NCBI GenBank assembly: GCA_031362155.1
Contig: JANLRZ010000033.1
Coordinates: 1 to 24,600, forward strand
Source: JAENVU01 sp031362155
GTDB taxonomy: Bacteria; Actinomycetota; Acidimicrobiia; IMCC26256; JAENVU01
Direction of reading: 5' to 3'
DNA: 24,600 nt
The notes under the pieces were generated by a model. The model was not told where the DNA came from. It ran no database searches and worked only from the letters and a program-made list of their open reading frames with translations. A program made the translations under genes and the position numbers. Positions 14,877 through 21,761 of this stretch are shown one piece after another (within the stretch, counting starts at the first letter, position 1; every line of letters starts with the position of its first letter).

Positions 14877-15725
14877 TCAGACGGTGAGCGGTTCGGCGCG
14901 GCCGTACCGAACGAGCCGCAACAGTTCCGAACTACACGTACCCGGTTCGGTGTCGTAGCCGAGCAGCGCGACGTACCGGGCCCGGTCCCCGCAGATCGGG
15001 GTGACCCGGTGCAGGCTGGTGCGGCCGGCGAACAGCACGAGGGAGCCTGGGGTCATGGGGACGGTCGCGATGTCGTGGTCGCGCGTACCGGCGAGCACGG
15101 CCGCGACCCGGTCGTAGGCCTCGTCGTCGGCTCGGCGCAGCTTGGGCACACACTGGAAGTCGCCGCCGACGTCGCTCGGTTGGAGCGCGATCGACACGAC
15201 GAAGTCGGTGTGGTCGAAATGCCACGCGAGTTCGTCACCGTCGGCCATCGCCGCGACGTTCAGGGCGCCGAGCGCATCGTCGTACCGGTAGAGATCGTCG
15301 ACTCCCAACGCGGCCGCGATGAACCGGAGGAGCGGATCCCACTCGTAGATCGCTCGCAACTCGGACGTGGTCGCGAACCGGTCGTAGGGGAGCGCCGTGA
15401 GTGCACTCCGGCCCATCGTCATTCGGGGGTGATCCGCCGGCCAGCCCGGGTCGGGGAGTTCGAGGTACGGCGTCCCCATGACGTCTTGATGGTGAGCGCC
15501 CACTGCGAGTCGTTCGCTCTCGGTGACCATCGCCGCGACGGCCTCGGCACGCACGAACCCGGGAAACTCGGCGACACCGGCCGTCGCGAGTTGTTCACGC
15601 GCGTGACGGATCAGCGATTGGGTCGCGGCGTGGTGGAGATCGTCGATCGGATAGCGATCGCGGTCGATGAGTGCGGCGGGATCGATCGGCACACCGGCAG
15701 CGTACGAGGTGGCAAGCTGGCGCAT
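14877..15725 (-). CDS. Fe(II)/2-oxoglutarate-dependent oxygenase, HalD/BesD (ArpA)-like family
   Basis: The protein is predicted to use non-haem iron, oxygen and 2-oxoglutarate to hydroxylate a small molecule. The 282 residues show the double-stranded beta-helix core with iron ligands H169 and D171 in ELAWHFDHTDFVVSIALQ and H239 in GRTSLHRVTP, plus R248/R250 as candidates for binding 2-oxoglutarate. GGDFQCVPKLR, the PLLRFIAAALGVDDLYRY stretch and the RYPIDD start resemble the HalD/BesD-like group. In the halogenases of that group Asp is replaced by Gly to leave room for chloride. Here the Asp is kept, so hydroxylation is the expected reaction. The chosen ATG (15725-15723) shares the CATG with the divergent gene and has no ribosome site; GTG at 15692 is an alternative. 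Upstream partner of the SDR gene. Confidence 0.8.
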   Translation of the reverse strand: MRQLATSYAAGVPIDPAALIDRDRYPIDDLHHAATQSLIRHAREQLATAGVAEFPGFVRAEAVAAMVTESERLAVGAHHQDVMGTPYLELPDPGWPADHPRMTMGRSALTALPYDRFATTSELRAIYEWDPLLRFIAAALGVDDLYRYDDALGALNVAAMADGDELAWHFDHTDFVVSIALQPSDVGGDFQCVPKLRRADDEAYDRVAAVLAGTRDHDIATVPMTPGSLVLFAGRTSLHRVTPICGDRARYVALLGYDTEPGTCSSELLRLVRYGRAEPLTV

Positions 15726-16734
15726 GACTTCGAACCGTCGGATCCTGCTCGCCGCCCGTCCCCACGGAATGGTGACCGAAGAGTGTGTGCGTCGGGTGGA
15801 GGAGCCGATCCCGGTTCCGGGCGACGGCGAGGTGGTATTGCGGGTGCTCTCGCTGTCGGTGGATCCCACCAACCGGGTCTGGATGCGCGAGGCCGACTCG
15901 TATCTTCCGGCCGTCGAGATCGGCGCAGTGGTGCGGGCCGCCGGACTGGCACAAGTCGTCGAGTCGCGTCGTGAAGGCTTCGCCGAAGGGGATCTGGTGC
16001 TCGGCATGCCGGGGTGGCAGGACTACTGGCTCCTCCAGGGTGACGACCTCGCCAACGTCGTGCCACCTGGTCTCGAGATCAACGACGTCTTGTCGATCTA
16101 CGGGAGCACGGGTGTGACCGCGTGGTTCGGGATCGAGGACGTGTGCGAAGTCGGTGCTGGCGACGTGGTCGTCGTATCCGGAGCGGCCGGGGGAGTGGGG
16201 TCGGTGGCCGGCCAGCTCGCGAAGATCAAGGGCGCGGCCCTCGTCATCGGGATCGCCGGAAGTGACGAGAAGTGCCGCTGGGTCGTCGACGAACTCGGCT
16301 TCGACGCGTGCATCAATTACAAGACGGAGTCGGTGCCCGACCGCCTCGCGGCACTGTGCCCCGATGGCATCGACGTCTACTTCGACAACGTCGGTGGTGA
16401 GATCCTCGAGGCGGTGCTGGACAATCTCGCGATCGGGGCGCGCATCGCCTGTTGCGGAGCCATCTCGACCTACAACGACGACGACCCCGTCGGCATTCGC
16501 CACACCGACAACCTGATCATGAAACGGGCCCGGATGCAGGGGTTCCTGATCCTGGACTATATCGATCGGTTCCTCGACGCGATCCTCGGCCTGGCGCCGC
16601 TGGTGGCCGAGGGCCGGGTGAAATACGCCATCGAGGAAGTGGATGGCCTCGAGCATGCGCCGGCGACGTTGAACCGGCTCTTCACCGGCGACCATGCCGG
16701 CAAGCTGATCATCAAGGTCGCAGATCCGACCTGA
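15724..16734 (+). CDS. NADPH-dependent MDR oxidoreductase, prostaglandin reductase/CurA-like
   Basis: This zinc-free medium-chain reductase most likely reduces the double bond of alpha,beta-unsaturated ketones or aldehydes with NADPH. The 336-residue protein begins NRRILLAARPHG, typical of the family. The nucleotide-binding motif SGAAGGVGSVAGQLAK is at residues 152-167, and other markers are DVYFDNVGGEILEAVL and a C-terminal EEVDGLEHAPATLNRLFTGDHAGKLIIKV. Catalytic-zinc cysteines are absent. ATG 15724 is supported by homologous starts and by GAGGTGG upstream; an in-frame ATG at 15667 would overlap the divergent gene by about 57 bp. The stop is 12 bp from the stop of the convergent CAP gene. 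The physiological substrate is unknown. Confidence 0.92.
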   Translation: MTSNRRILLAARPHGMVTEECVRRVEEPIPVPGDGEVVLRVLSLSVDPTNRVWMREADSYLPAVEIGAVVRAAGLAQVVESRREGFAEGDLVLGMPGWQDYWLLQGDDLANVVPPGLEINDVLSIYGSTGVTAWFGIEDVCEVGAGDVVVVSGAAGGVGSVAGQLAKIKGAALVIGIAGSDEKCRWVVDELGFDACINYKTESVPDRLAALCPDGIDVYFDNVGGEILEAVLDNLAIGARIACCGAISTYNDDDPVGIRHTDNLIMKRARMQGFLILDYIDRFLDAILGLAPLVAEGRVKYAIEEVDGLEHAPATLNRLFTGDHAGKLIIKVADPT

Positions 16735-16746
16735 GTACGCGCATCG

Positions 16747-17913
16747 TCAGACGCGTACCGGGAACCCGTCGTTGCGGAGGGCGAGGATCGTGCCGGACTG
16801 CTGGGAGACCGACCGCCACCGATCGATCGGCTGGTACGGCATCGGTGCCGTTGCCCGTGCCGATCCGAATCGGTGCATACCGCCGAAGCCGTCGATGACC
16901 ACGTAGCCGTTGCCGTCGGCGGCGACGGTGAGGTCACGGGCGATATTCCACCCGAAGTAGGCAGCCCCATAGTTCTTGGCACCGCCGAGGTTCCAGACGG
17001 TTCCGAATCCGTCGAGTTCGTACAGCGAGCCGTCGGACCGGTAGGCGAGCGAGCGAGCAATGTCCCAACCTCGCCAGTACGGACCGCCGCTGATTCGGCG
17101 GGCCGATCCGAAGTTGTGGCGACCTCCGAATCCGTCCAAGACGGTGAACCCACGACCATCGGGAGTGACGGCGATACTCCGGGCGATGTCGAAGCCGAAC
17201 CAGGGTCCACCGACACCACTGAACGCGAAGATCGCGCTGCCGAAGCGATGGACGCCGCCCAGGATGTCGAGGACCACGTATCCGTTGCCGTCGGGCATGG
17301 GGGCGATGTCGCGGGCGAAACCGCCGGGGAGGCTCGGCCCACCGTAGGCGGGCGCACCCTCGACCGCCACGACAGAACCATTGCCGTTCAGGATCCAGAA
17401 TCCGCCTTGCGCGCGGGCGGCGATGGCCGTGCCGCGAGTGTCGAGGGCGAGGAGCGGGTTCGGTGCGGGGGGCGGGCTGCCGTCCATGAAGACCTGGGCG
17501 ACGTACAACTGTCCGTTCCCGTACGCGACGCCGACGCCGATCCAGCGGAATGCCGGGTCGACGAAGTGCGCGTAGTGCGTAGGTGACGCGACTAACGCGT
17601 TGTAGACGTTGGCGACGGAGGGGCCGCGTCCGATGTTCTCACCGAGCTTGCGCCAGCTGACCGTGACGCCGTCGGGAAGATTGGAATGGCACAGACAACT
17701 GCTGTCGGCCATGTGCTGGGCCCAGGCCTGGGCCTTGGCCGTGAGCACGCTGTGAGTCGCGAGTTGTCCCAAACCACGTGATGCCCGCAACCCGTTGATC
17801 CGGTTCGTGAAGTCGGCTTCCGCACCGGGGTCGGTGGCCGCCGCGGGTTGGACGGTGCCCAGGGCCAAAGTGGCGGTGGCCGTAATGAGTAGTGCTGCGA
17901 ACAATCGACGCAT
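16747..17913 (-). CDS. Secreted CAP/SCP-domain protein with C-terminal propeller-like repeats
   Basis: The 388-residue extracellular protein has a signal peptide (MRRLFAALLITATATLALG, with likely cleavage after AAA near residue 27). A CAP domain (about 32-145) has the cavity residues H76 (CHSN), E92 (GENIGRG) and H113 (SPTHYAHF), then RWIGVGVAYGNGQLYVAQVF; two cysteines (C73, C75) are close together. From about residue 156 to the end there are five to six repeats of about 41 residues. Their pattern is IAR-DL-V--DGNGYVVLDGFGGVHRFGSA, best seen at 200-241, 242-283, 284-323 and 324-364; they probably form a beta-propeller. CAP domains bind lipids or act as hydrolases; the role here is unknown. 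ATG 17913 follows GGAGGG; a longer frame begins at 17952 but adds no signal-peptide-like residues. Confidence 0.88.
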   Translation of the reverse strand: MRRLFAALLITATATLALGTVQPAAATDPGAEADFTNRINGLRASRGLGQLATHSVLTAKAQAWAQHMADSSCLCHSNLPDGVTVSWRKLGENIGRGPSVANVYNALVASPTHYAHFVDPAFRWIGVGVAYGNGQLYVAQVFMDGSPPPAPNPLLALDTRGTAIAARAQGGFWILNGNGSVVAVEGAPAYGGPSLPGGFARDIAPMPDGNGYVVLDILGGVHRFGSAIFAFSGVGGPWFGFDIARSIAVTPDGRGFTVLDGFGGRHNFGSARRISGGPYWRGWDIARSLAYRSDGSLYELDGFGTVWNLGGAKNYGAAYFGWNIARDLTVAADGNGYVVIDGFGGMHRFGSARATAPMPYQPIDRWRSVSQQSGTILALRNDGFPVRV

Positions 17914-18146
17914 CTGTCTCGTCCCTCCGCTGCCAGGCCAGGCCAGACGCACACGCCCCGCAGGGGCACGATGACGTCAGCGACCAAAGGCAGAACGTTG
18001 TGGGTTCGATCGGGCTCCGCTCCCGATCGCCGGTCCCCCGACCCTAGTGACTCGCCGCACCGGCCGACGGGTTTCGGGAGGTCATTCGACCTATGTCACG
18101 TCGCGAATACCGCGTATCGGTCAGCAGTCGGGTGCGGGGCGTGAGA
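17914..18146 (-). promoter_or_regulatory. Long upstream region of the CAP gene with hairpins
   Basis: This is the longest gap in the window (about 233 bp) and lies between two minus-strand genes. It holds GGAGGG just before the CAP start and a GCCCC/GGGGC hairpin around 17956-17968. A perfect 8-bp stem CGATCGGG/CCCGATCG (18007-18014 with 18022-18029, 7-nt loop) could terminate the DUF3817 transcript. A 5-4-5 inverted repeat AGGTC/GACCT (18079-18083 with 18088-18092) looks like an operator. No small ORF or tRNA is evident. The CAP mRNA may have a structured 5' leader, but I cannot assign a riboswitch class. Confidence 0.4.
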
Positions 18147-18515
18147 TTACTGAGGCGGCTGCGCGCTGGGAGTGGTCATGGAATTCATCGCCGGCCGCGG
18201 GGCGGGAGCGGGAACCCCGTCGCGCCGGATGCGATGCCACACCATGAGTCCACCGATCGGGCCCAACACGATGACCACCACCGCGTACTTCCACGTCCAC
18301 TTCATCGCCGGCGTGATCATGATCACCATGGAGCAGAACGTGAGCCAGATCATCCCGTGCACTGAGCCGGTGATGGCCTTGCCGGCGGCATTGGGCACGA
18401 TGAGCCAGAAGGTGAACAGGATGACGTAGGTGACCGACTCGGCCAACGCGATGATCGCGAGCGCCCGCGCCTTGCGCTCGAGTTCGGTCGTGGGATCGTC
18501 GGCATAGTCGGGCAC
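18147..18515 (-). CDS. DUF3817 family membrane protein
   Basis: A 122-residue integral membrane protein of the actinobacterial DUF3817 family, function unknown. Three membrane segments are visible: AIIALAESVTYVILFTFWLIV (about 20-40), HGMIWLTFCSMVIMI (about 53-67) and YAVVVIVLGPIGGLMVW (about 77-93). The conserved Glu-Ser (LAESVTY), SVHG and GPIGG patterns support the family. The C-terminal tail is short, Pro/Ala-rich and probably cytoplasmic. The start is GTG (18515-18513), with TAGCCT 6 nt upstream and no Shine-Dalgarno. It is divergent from the Gfo/Idh/MocA gene across about 90 bp. Confidence 0.88.
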   Translation of the reverse strand: MPDYADDPTTELERKARALAIIALAESVTYVILFTFWLIVPNAAGKAITGSVHGMIWLTFCSMVIMITPAMKWTWKYAVVVIVLGPIGGLMVWHRIRRDGVPAPAPRPAMNSMTTPSAQPPQ

Positions 18516-18521
18516 GCCGAC

Positions 18522-18527
18522 AGGCTA
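18522..18527 (-). promoter_or_regulatory. -10 box of a probable leaderless promoter (DUF3817 gene)
   Basis: On the minus strand TAGCCT lies 6 nt before the GTG at 18515, placing the transcription start at the start codon. An AGGGG/CCCCT inverted repeat (about 18527-18538) overlaps the spacer between -10 and -35. Confidence 0.5.
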
Positions 18528-18595
18528 GGGGCTCCCCTCAGGCCGTGAGCGATCGGACCTTCGCGTGCGGTCGAGCCGACGCGCGACCTGCGCTC

Positions 18596-18601
18596 TAGGG
18601 T
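18596..18601 (+). promoter_or_regulatory. -10 box of a probable leaderless promoter (Gfo/Idh/MocA gene)
   Basis: TAGGGT lies 6 nt before ATG 18608. The same 90-bp gap carries the oppositely oriented -10 of the DUF3817 gene, so the divergent pair has back-to-back leaderless promoters. The spacing favours ATG 18608 over GTG 18605. Confidence 0.5.
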
Positions 18602-18607
18602 CCGGTG

Positions 18608-19612
18608 ATGGCTTCTCTTCGCATCGGCACCCTCGGTGCAGCTCGGATCACTCCGGCGGCGCTGATCAAGCCGGCCCGACTCGTCGAGGATGTCGACGTC
18701 ATTGCGGTCGCCGCTCGGGATGAATCGCGCGCCCGGTCCTTCGCGGCCAAGCACGACATCCCGCGCACGTTCGATTCCTACGCCGCGTTGATCGCCGACC
18801 CGGAGATCGACGCGGTCTACAACCCTCTGCCCAATGGGCTTCACGGTGAGTGGACCACCGCGGCCCTGGCGGCGGGCAAGCACGTGCTGTGCGAAAAGCC
18901 GTTCACGGCGAACCGGGCCGAAGCCGAGGCGGTCACGGCCGCCGCGTCGGCGAGCGGGCTCGTCGTGATGGAGGCCTTCCACTATCGATATCACCCGGTG
19001 GCGGCGATGATGGTCGAAGTCGTCCGGAGCGGCGAGATCGGCGAACTGAAGCACATCGAGAGTGCGATGTGCATCCCGCTCCCACTGCCCAAGGACATCC
19101 GGTACCGCCTCGATCTGGCGGGCGGCGCCACGATGGATACCGGCTGTTACGCATTGCACATGAACCGCCTCGTCGCGGGCGAAGAACCTGAGGTCGTCTC
19201 GGCCACCGCACGCCTGGCGCGTCCGGAGGTCGACCGCTGGATGCGAGCCGATCTCCGCTATCCGTCGGGGGTGACCGGCACGATGACGTGCGCGCTGTGG
19301 TCGAGAACGCTGTTGAAGGTGGGGGTCCGGGTCGTCGGGAGCGAGGGTGAACTGCGCGTCTTCAACCCGACGGGTCCGCAGTTCGGGTACCGGATGACGG
19401 TGCGTCGGGGTGGGACGAAGCGACGCATTCGGGTCGACGGCGCCAAGCGGCCGACCTATGCCTACCAACTCGACGCGTTTGCGGCGGCCGTGCGGGGTGA
19501 GGACACGAACCTCACACCGCCGAGTACTGCCGTGGCGAACATGGCGGTGATCGACGCGGTCTACCGGGCGGCCGGCCTCGCGGTTCGCGAGCCGTCGATC
19601 CCGACCGGCTGA
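18608..19612 (+). CDS. Gfo/Idh/MocA-family NAD(P)-dependent oxidoreductase
   Basis: The protein is predicted to oxidise or reduce a sugar, inositol or other hydroxylated small molecule with NAD(P). The 334-residue protein has an N-terminal Rossmann fold (IGTLGAARIT, with a degenerate glycine motif), NPLPNGLHGEWTTAALAAGKHVLCEKPFT with the family EKP motif (96-98), VMEAFHYRYHP, and the catalytic-region DTGCYALHMNR. The C-terminal beta-sheet domain includes GSEGELRVFNP. The NPLPNGLHGEW and CEKPFT pattern is typical of trans-1,2-dihydrobenzenediol dehydrogenase-like members, but the substrate is unproven. A small membrane protein gene follows after 25 bp. Confidence 0.93.
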   Translation: MASLRIGTLGAARITPAALIKPARLVEDVDVIAVAARDESRARSFAAKHDIPRTFDSYAALIADPEIDAVYNPLPNGLHGEWTTAALAAGKHVLCEKPFTANRAEAEAVTAAASASGLVVMEAFHYRYHPVAAMMVEVVRSGEIGELKHIESAMCIPLPLPKDIRYRLDLAGGATMDTGCYALHMNRLVAGEEPEVVSATARLARPEVDRWMRADLRYPSGVTGTMTCALWSRTLLKVGVRVVGSEGELRVFNPTGPQFGYRMTVRRGGTKRRIRVDGAKRPTYAYQLDAFAAAVRGEDTNLTPPSTAVANMAVIDAVYRAAGLAVREPSIPTG

Positions 19613-19637
19613 ACGATTTCTGCGAGGATCGACGACC

Positions 19638-20012
19638 ATGGACCTGCGAAAGTTTGCGCTCTACGCCTCACGAACCCGAGTCGGGATGGGCCTCGTCATG
19701 ATGGCGTCACCTCGCGTGGCGTTCGGGCCGATCTATGGCCGCAAGGTTTCCGAGCCGGCCGCCGCCGCGATCAGCCGGATGATGGGCGCCCGCGAAGTGG
19801 CACTGGGAGCGGGCGCGGCGATCGCAGTCGGTGAACGCCGAGGTGGCGCGAACTGGGTGTCGATGCTCGCGGTGGCCGACGGACTCGATGCGGTCGTGAA
19901 CCTCACCTCGCGTCATTTGGGCTGGCGGGGGCGCCTGCTGGGGATGCTCGCCGCCGCATCCTCGGGCGCGCACCTGATGTTGGCCAAACAACTTTCGTCG
20001 GAATCGATCTGA
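19638..20012 (+). CDS. Small predicted membrane protein of unknown function
   Basis: A 124-residue protein, mostly hydrophobic and small-residue rich. Helical segments around residues 14-32 (TRVGMGLVMMASPRVAFGP), 45-64 (ISRMMGAREVALGAGAAIAVG), 72-88 and 98-115 (GRLLGMLAAASSGAHLML) suggest three to four membrane helices. The GAREVALG pattern occurs in small actinobacterial membrane proteins of the DUF4267 kind, an assignment I hold loosely. GAGG at about 19624-19627 serves ATG 19638. It is 25 bp after the oxidoreductase gene and probably cotranscribed. It converges on the hotdog gene with 15 bp between stop codons. Confidence 0.75.
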   Translation: MDLRKFALYASRTRVGMGLVMMASPRVAFGPIYGRKVSEPAAAAISRMMGAREVALGAGAAIAVGERRGGANWVSMLAVADGLDAVVNLTSRHLGWRGRLLGMLAAASSGAHLMLAKQLSSESI

Positions 20013-20027
20013 CTCCGGTCGGAACGT

Positions 20028-20837
20028 TCAGGTAGGCGCCACGGTCGTGATCGCCGTGGCCACGAGGCGGTCGTCGGCGCCGATGTCGCGGACTTCGATT
20101 CGGAGCAGATGGCCGTCGGGTCGGGTGCCCAGGTGCGTGACCGTCGCGATGATCGGGCCGACGCGGCCGGGACTCACAAAGTGGAGCACGGCATCGGTCG
20201 TGGCTCGACCGGTGACCGCGTGGAGGCCCGCGAGATCCACCAGTGCCGCAGTAGCTCCGCCGTGGAGGATGCCCCACGGGTTGCGCAACTCGTCGGTGAT
20301 GTCGATCGCAAGTTGATCCGTAGCCGTCGCACGAACGTCGAGGAAATCCGCGAAGGTCGGCGTCGTTGCCGGATCGGGCGGAGAGCTGGCGAGAACGAGT
20401 GGCCGCTCGTACACCGGCGGCCCATCCGTAGGTTGGAGGACTGCCGCGGTCAACGTCCCGGTCGCGACCATGACGTCGTCGGCACCGCAGTCGCGCAGCG
20501 TGACCTGGGTAACCACGCTGCGACTTCCGACCCGGAGGGTCGTCGCGGCGACCCCAATCGGTCCGATGACCTCTCGCCGGAGCGAACGCAGCATCAGATT
20601 GGTCGAGACGATCCAATCCGGCAGGACGGCGAGCCCGCTGCACAAACCACCGACGCTGTCGGCGAGGGTCAACAACCCGCCGAACGCAATACCGCCGTCG
20701 GGGCCGCGCAGATGGTCGGCGGCGGGTGCGTCGCCAACGATTTCGGCGCGACCCGGCACGGGCGGACCGACCTCTCGCATGGTGAGGCCCATGTATCGGG
20801 CGATCGACCGCCCGTTGTCGGGATCGTGGAAGCTCAT
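20028..20837 (-). CDS. Double-hotdog protein A (PaaI-like thioesterase superfamily)
   Basis: A probable acyl-CoA thioesterase or acyl-CoA binding protein. The 269 residues contain two hotdog domains in one chain. The first (about 30-135) has GGIAFGGLLTLADSVGGL with D60 in the position of the PaaI catalytic Asp. The second (about 165-267) has NPWGILHGGATAALVDLAGLHAV with the full HGG...D motif (H192, D201). The DWIVSTNLMLRSLR and AVLHFVSPGRVGPIIATVTHLG strands follow the PaaI pattern. The start ATG (20837-20835) overlaps the TGA of the upstream paralogue as ATGA, implying coupled translation and roughly equal amounts of the two proteins. The much longer open frame beyond this start is a non-coding artefact. 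Confidence 0.88.
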   Translation of the reverse strand: MSFHDPDNGRSIARYMGLTMREVGPPVPGRAEIVGDAPAADHLRGPDGGIAFGGLLTLADSVGGLCSGLAVLPDWIVSTNLMLRSLRREVIGPIGVAATTLRVGSRSVVTQVTLRDCGADDVMVATGTLTAAVLQPTDGPPVYERPLVLASSPPDPATTPTFADFLDVRATATDQLAIDITDELRNPWGILHGGATAALVDLAGLHAVTGRATTDAVLHFVSPGRVGPIIATVTHLGTRPDGHLLRIEVRDIGADDRLVATAITTVAPT

Positions 20838-21691
20838 GATGCGACGACCACGCCGCGCGCCAACACGCGAGTCGTCACTCGGCCATCGGCGCCGGCGTCG
20901 GTGATGACGACCTCCACGGTGGCCCGGTCGCCGTCGGACTCGAGGACGGTCGCGGTCGTCACTGCGGGGCCGACCTTCACGAGGGCGAGGTAGGCGATTT
21001 GTAGGTCGACGACCTCGAGCCGACGCCCGACCTCGGCGGCCAATGCGTGCTCCGCCGCCACCACGGCCGTCGTTGCCACCATTCCGCCTTGGACCGCACC
21101 GAGGCTGTTGCGCACGTAGTCGGTGAGCGGGAGCGCGACCTCGCCGCGGGCCGCGTCGATCACGGATACTCCGACGGCTGCTTCGAGGGATTTGGAGAAT
21201 CCGGAGTCCGGCCCGGCCATCGTGGTGCGCGGTGTGATCGCGGTATCGGACGCCACCGTGGAGATGACCGGATTGCTGTCTCGGCGAGGGAGGACGGCGA
21301 AGGTCATGGTCGCGGTGCCGAGGGCGGCTCCGTCGGTGCCCGCGATGACGACCTCCATCACCACGGTGGTCGTTCCCTTCCGGACGACGCTCCCGCGCGC
21401 CACGATTTCGGAGATGTCCCGAGTCGGGAGTAGGTGCAGGGTCAGGTCGGCGGTGGCGATCCAATCGGGCTGGGCGGCAACGGCCCCGAGACCCCCGCCC
21501 ACCGCGTCGACCAGCGTGGCGACGGCACCGGGATGAACGAACCCGGTTGGGCCGATCAGATGCGGAGGAACGGGAATCCAGCCGGTCGCGGTGAGACCGG
21601 GTCCGGTCTGTGATTCGAGTCGCAGGTCTCGCAAGATGTGGTGGGCCGGCGGATACGGCCCGGTCATGGGCATGGCATCGGGGCCGGTCAC
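20834..21691 (-). CDS. Double-hotdog protein B (PaaI-like thioesterase superfamily)
   Basis: The upstream partner of protein A, with 285 residues and again two hotdog domains. Domain 1 (about 30-135) has GFVHPGAVATLVDAVGGG with D62. Domain 2 (about 165-283) has NSLGAVQGGMVATTAVVAAEHAL, where the catalytic-type Asp is replaced by Val (about V210) and HGG by QGG, so this half has probably lost activity and keeps a binding or structural role. Both proteins share the strand DWI(A/V)(T/S)...L, consistent with duplication. The GTG at 21691 is supported by TACGGT 7 nt upstream; ATG 21673 or 21667 are alternatives. Together the pair would offer four hotdog domains, possibly in one complex (inference). 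Confidence 0.87.
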   Translation of the reverse strand: MTGPDAMPMTGPYPPAHHILRDLRLESQTGPGLTATGWIPVPPHLIGPTGFVHPGAVATLVDAVGGGLGAVAAQPDWIATADLTLHLLPTRDISEIVARGSVVRKGTTTVVMEVVIAGTDGAALGTATMTFAVLPRRDSNPVISTVASDTAITPRTTMAGPDSGFSKSLEAAVGVSVIDAARGEVALPLTDYVRNSLGAVQGGMVATTAVVAAEHALAAEVGRRLEVVDLQIAYLALVKVGPAVTTATVLESDGDRATVEVVITDAGADGRVTTRVLARGVVVAS

Positions 21692-21698
21692 GGCCGAG

Positions 21699-21704
21699 AC
21701 CGTA
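21699..21704 (-). promoter_or_regulatory. -10 box of a probable leaderless promoter (double-hotdog operon)
   Basis: On the minus strand TACGGT lies 7 nt before GTG 21691, and no Shine-Dalgarno stands at usable distance. It sits in the 70-bp gap shared with the divergent yqgE-like gene. It helps decide the start of double-hotdog protein B. Confidence 0.5.
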
Positions 21705-21761
21705 CCGGACCTCCAACGGGCGTCCGCCGTTCGGACCCGATCGAGATGTCACCATGGTCGG

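Noticed and set aside
15595..16695. 366-codon antisense frame across the MDR reductase
   Set aside because: Shadow of a well-supported gene; no family features.
17971..17979. TGACGTCA palindrome as a regulator site
   Set aside because: Short 8-bp palindrome expected by chance, with no second copy noticed nearby.
18001..18030. tRNA T-arm-like sequence (GGGTTCGATCGGG)
   Set aside because: No matching acceptor, D or anticodon arms around it; the segment is better explained as a simple hairpin.
17914..18060. c-di-AMP (ydaO-type) riboswitch before the CAP gene
   Set aside because: There are GGGGGACC- and GAACCC-like stretches on the minus strand, but the most conserved core (CAGCTAACC and its partner) is missing. 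A covariance-model search would decide.
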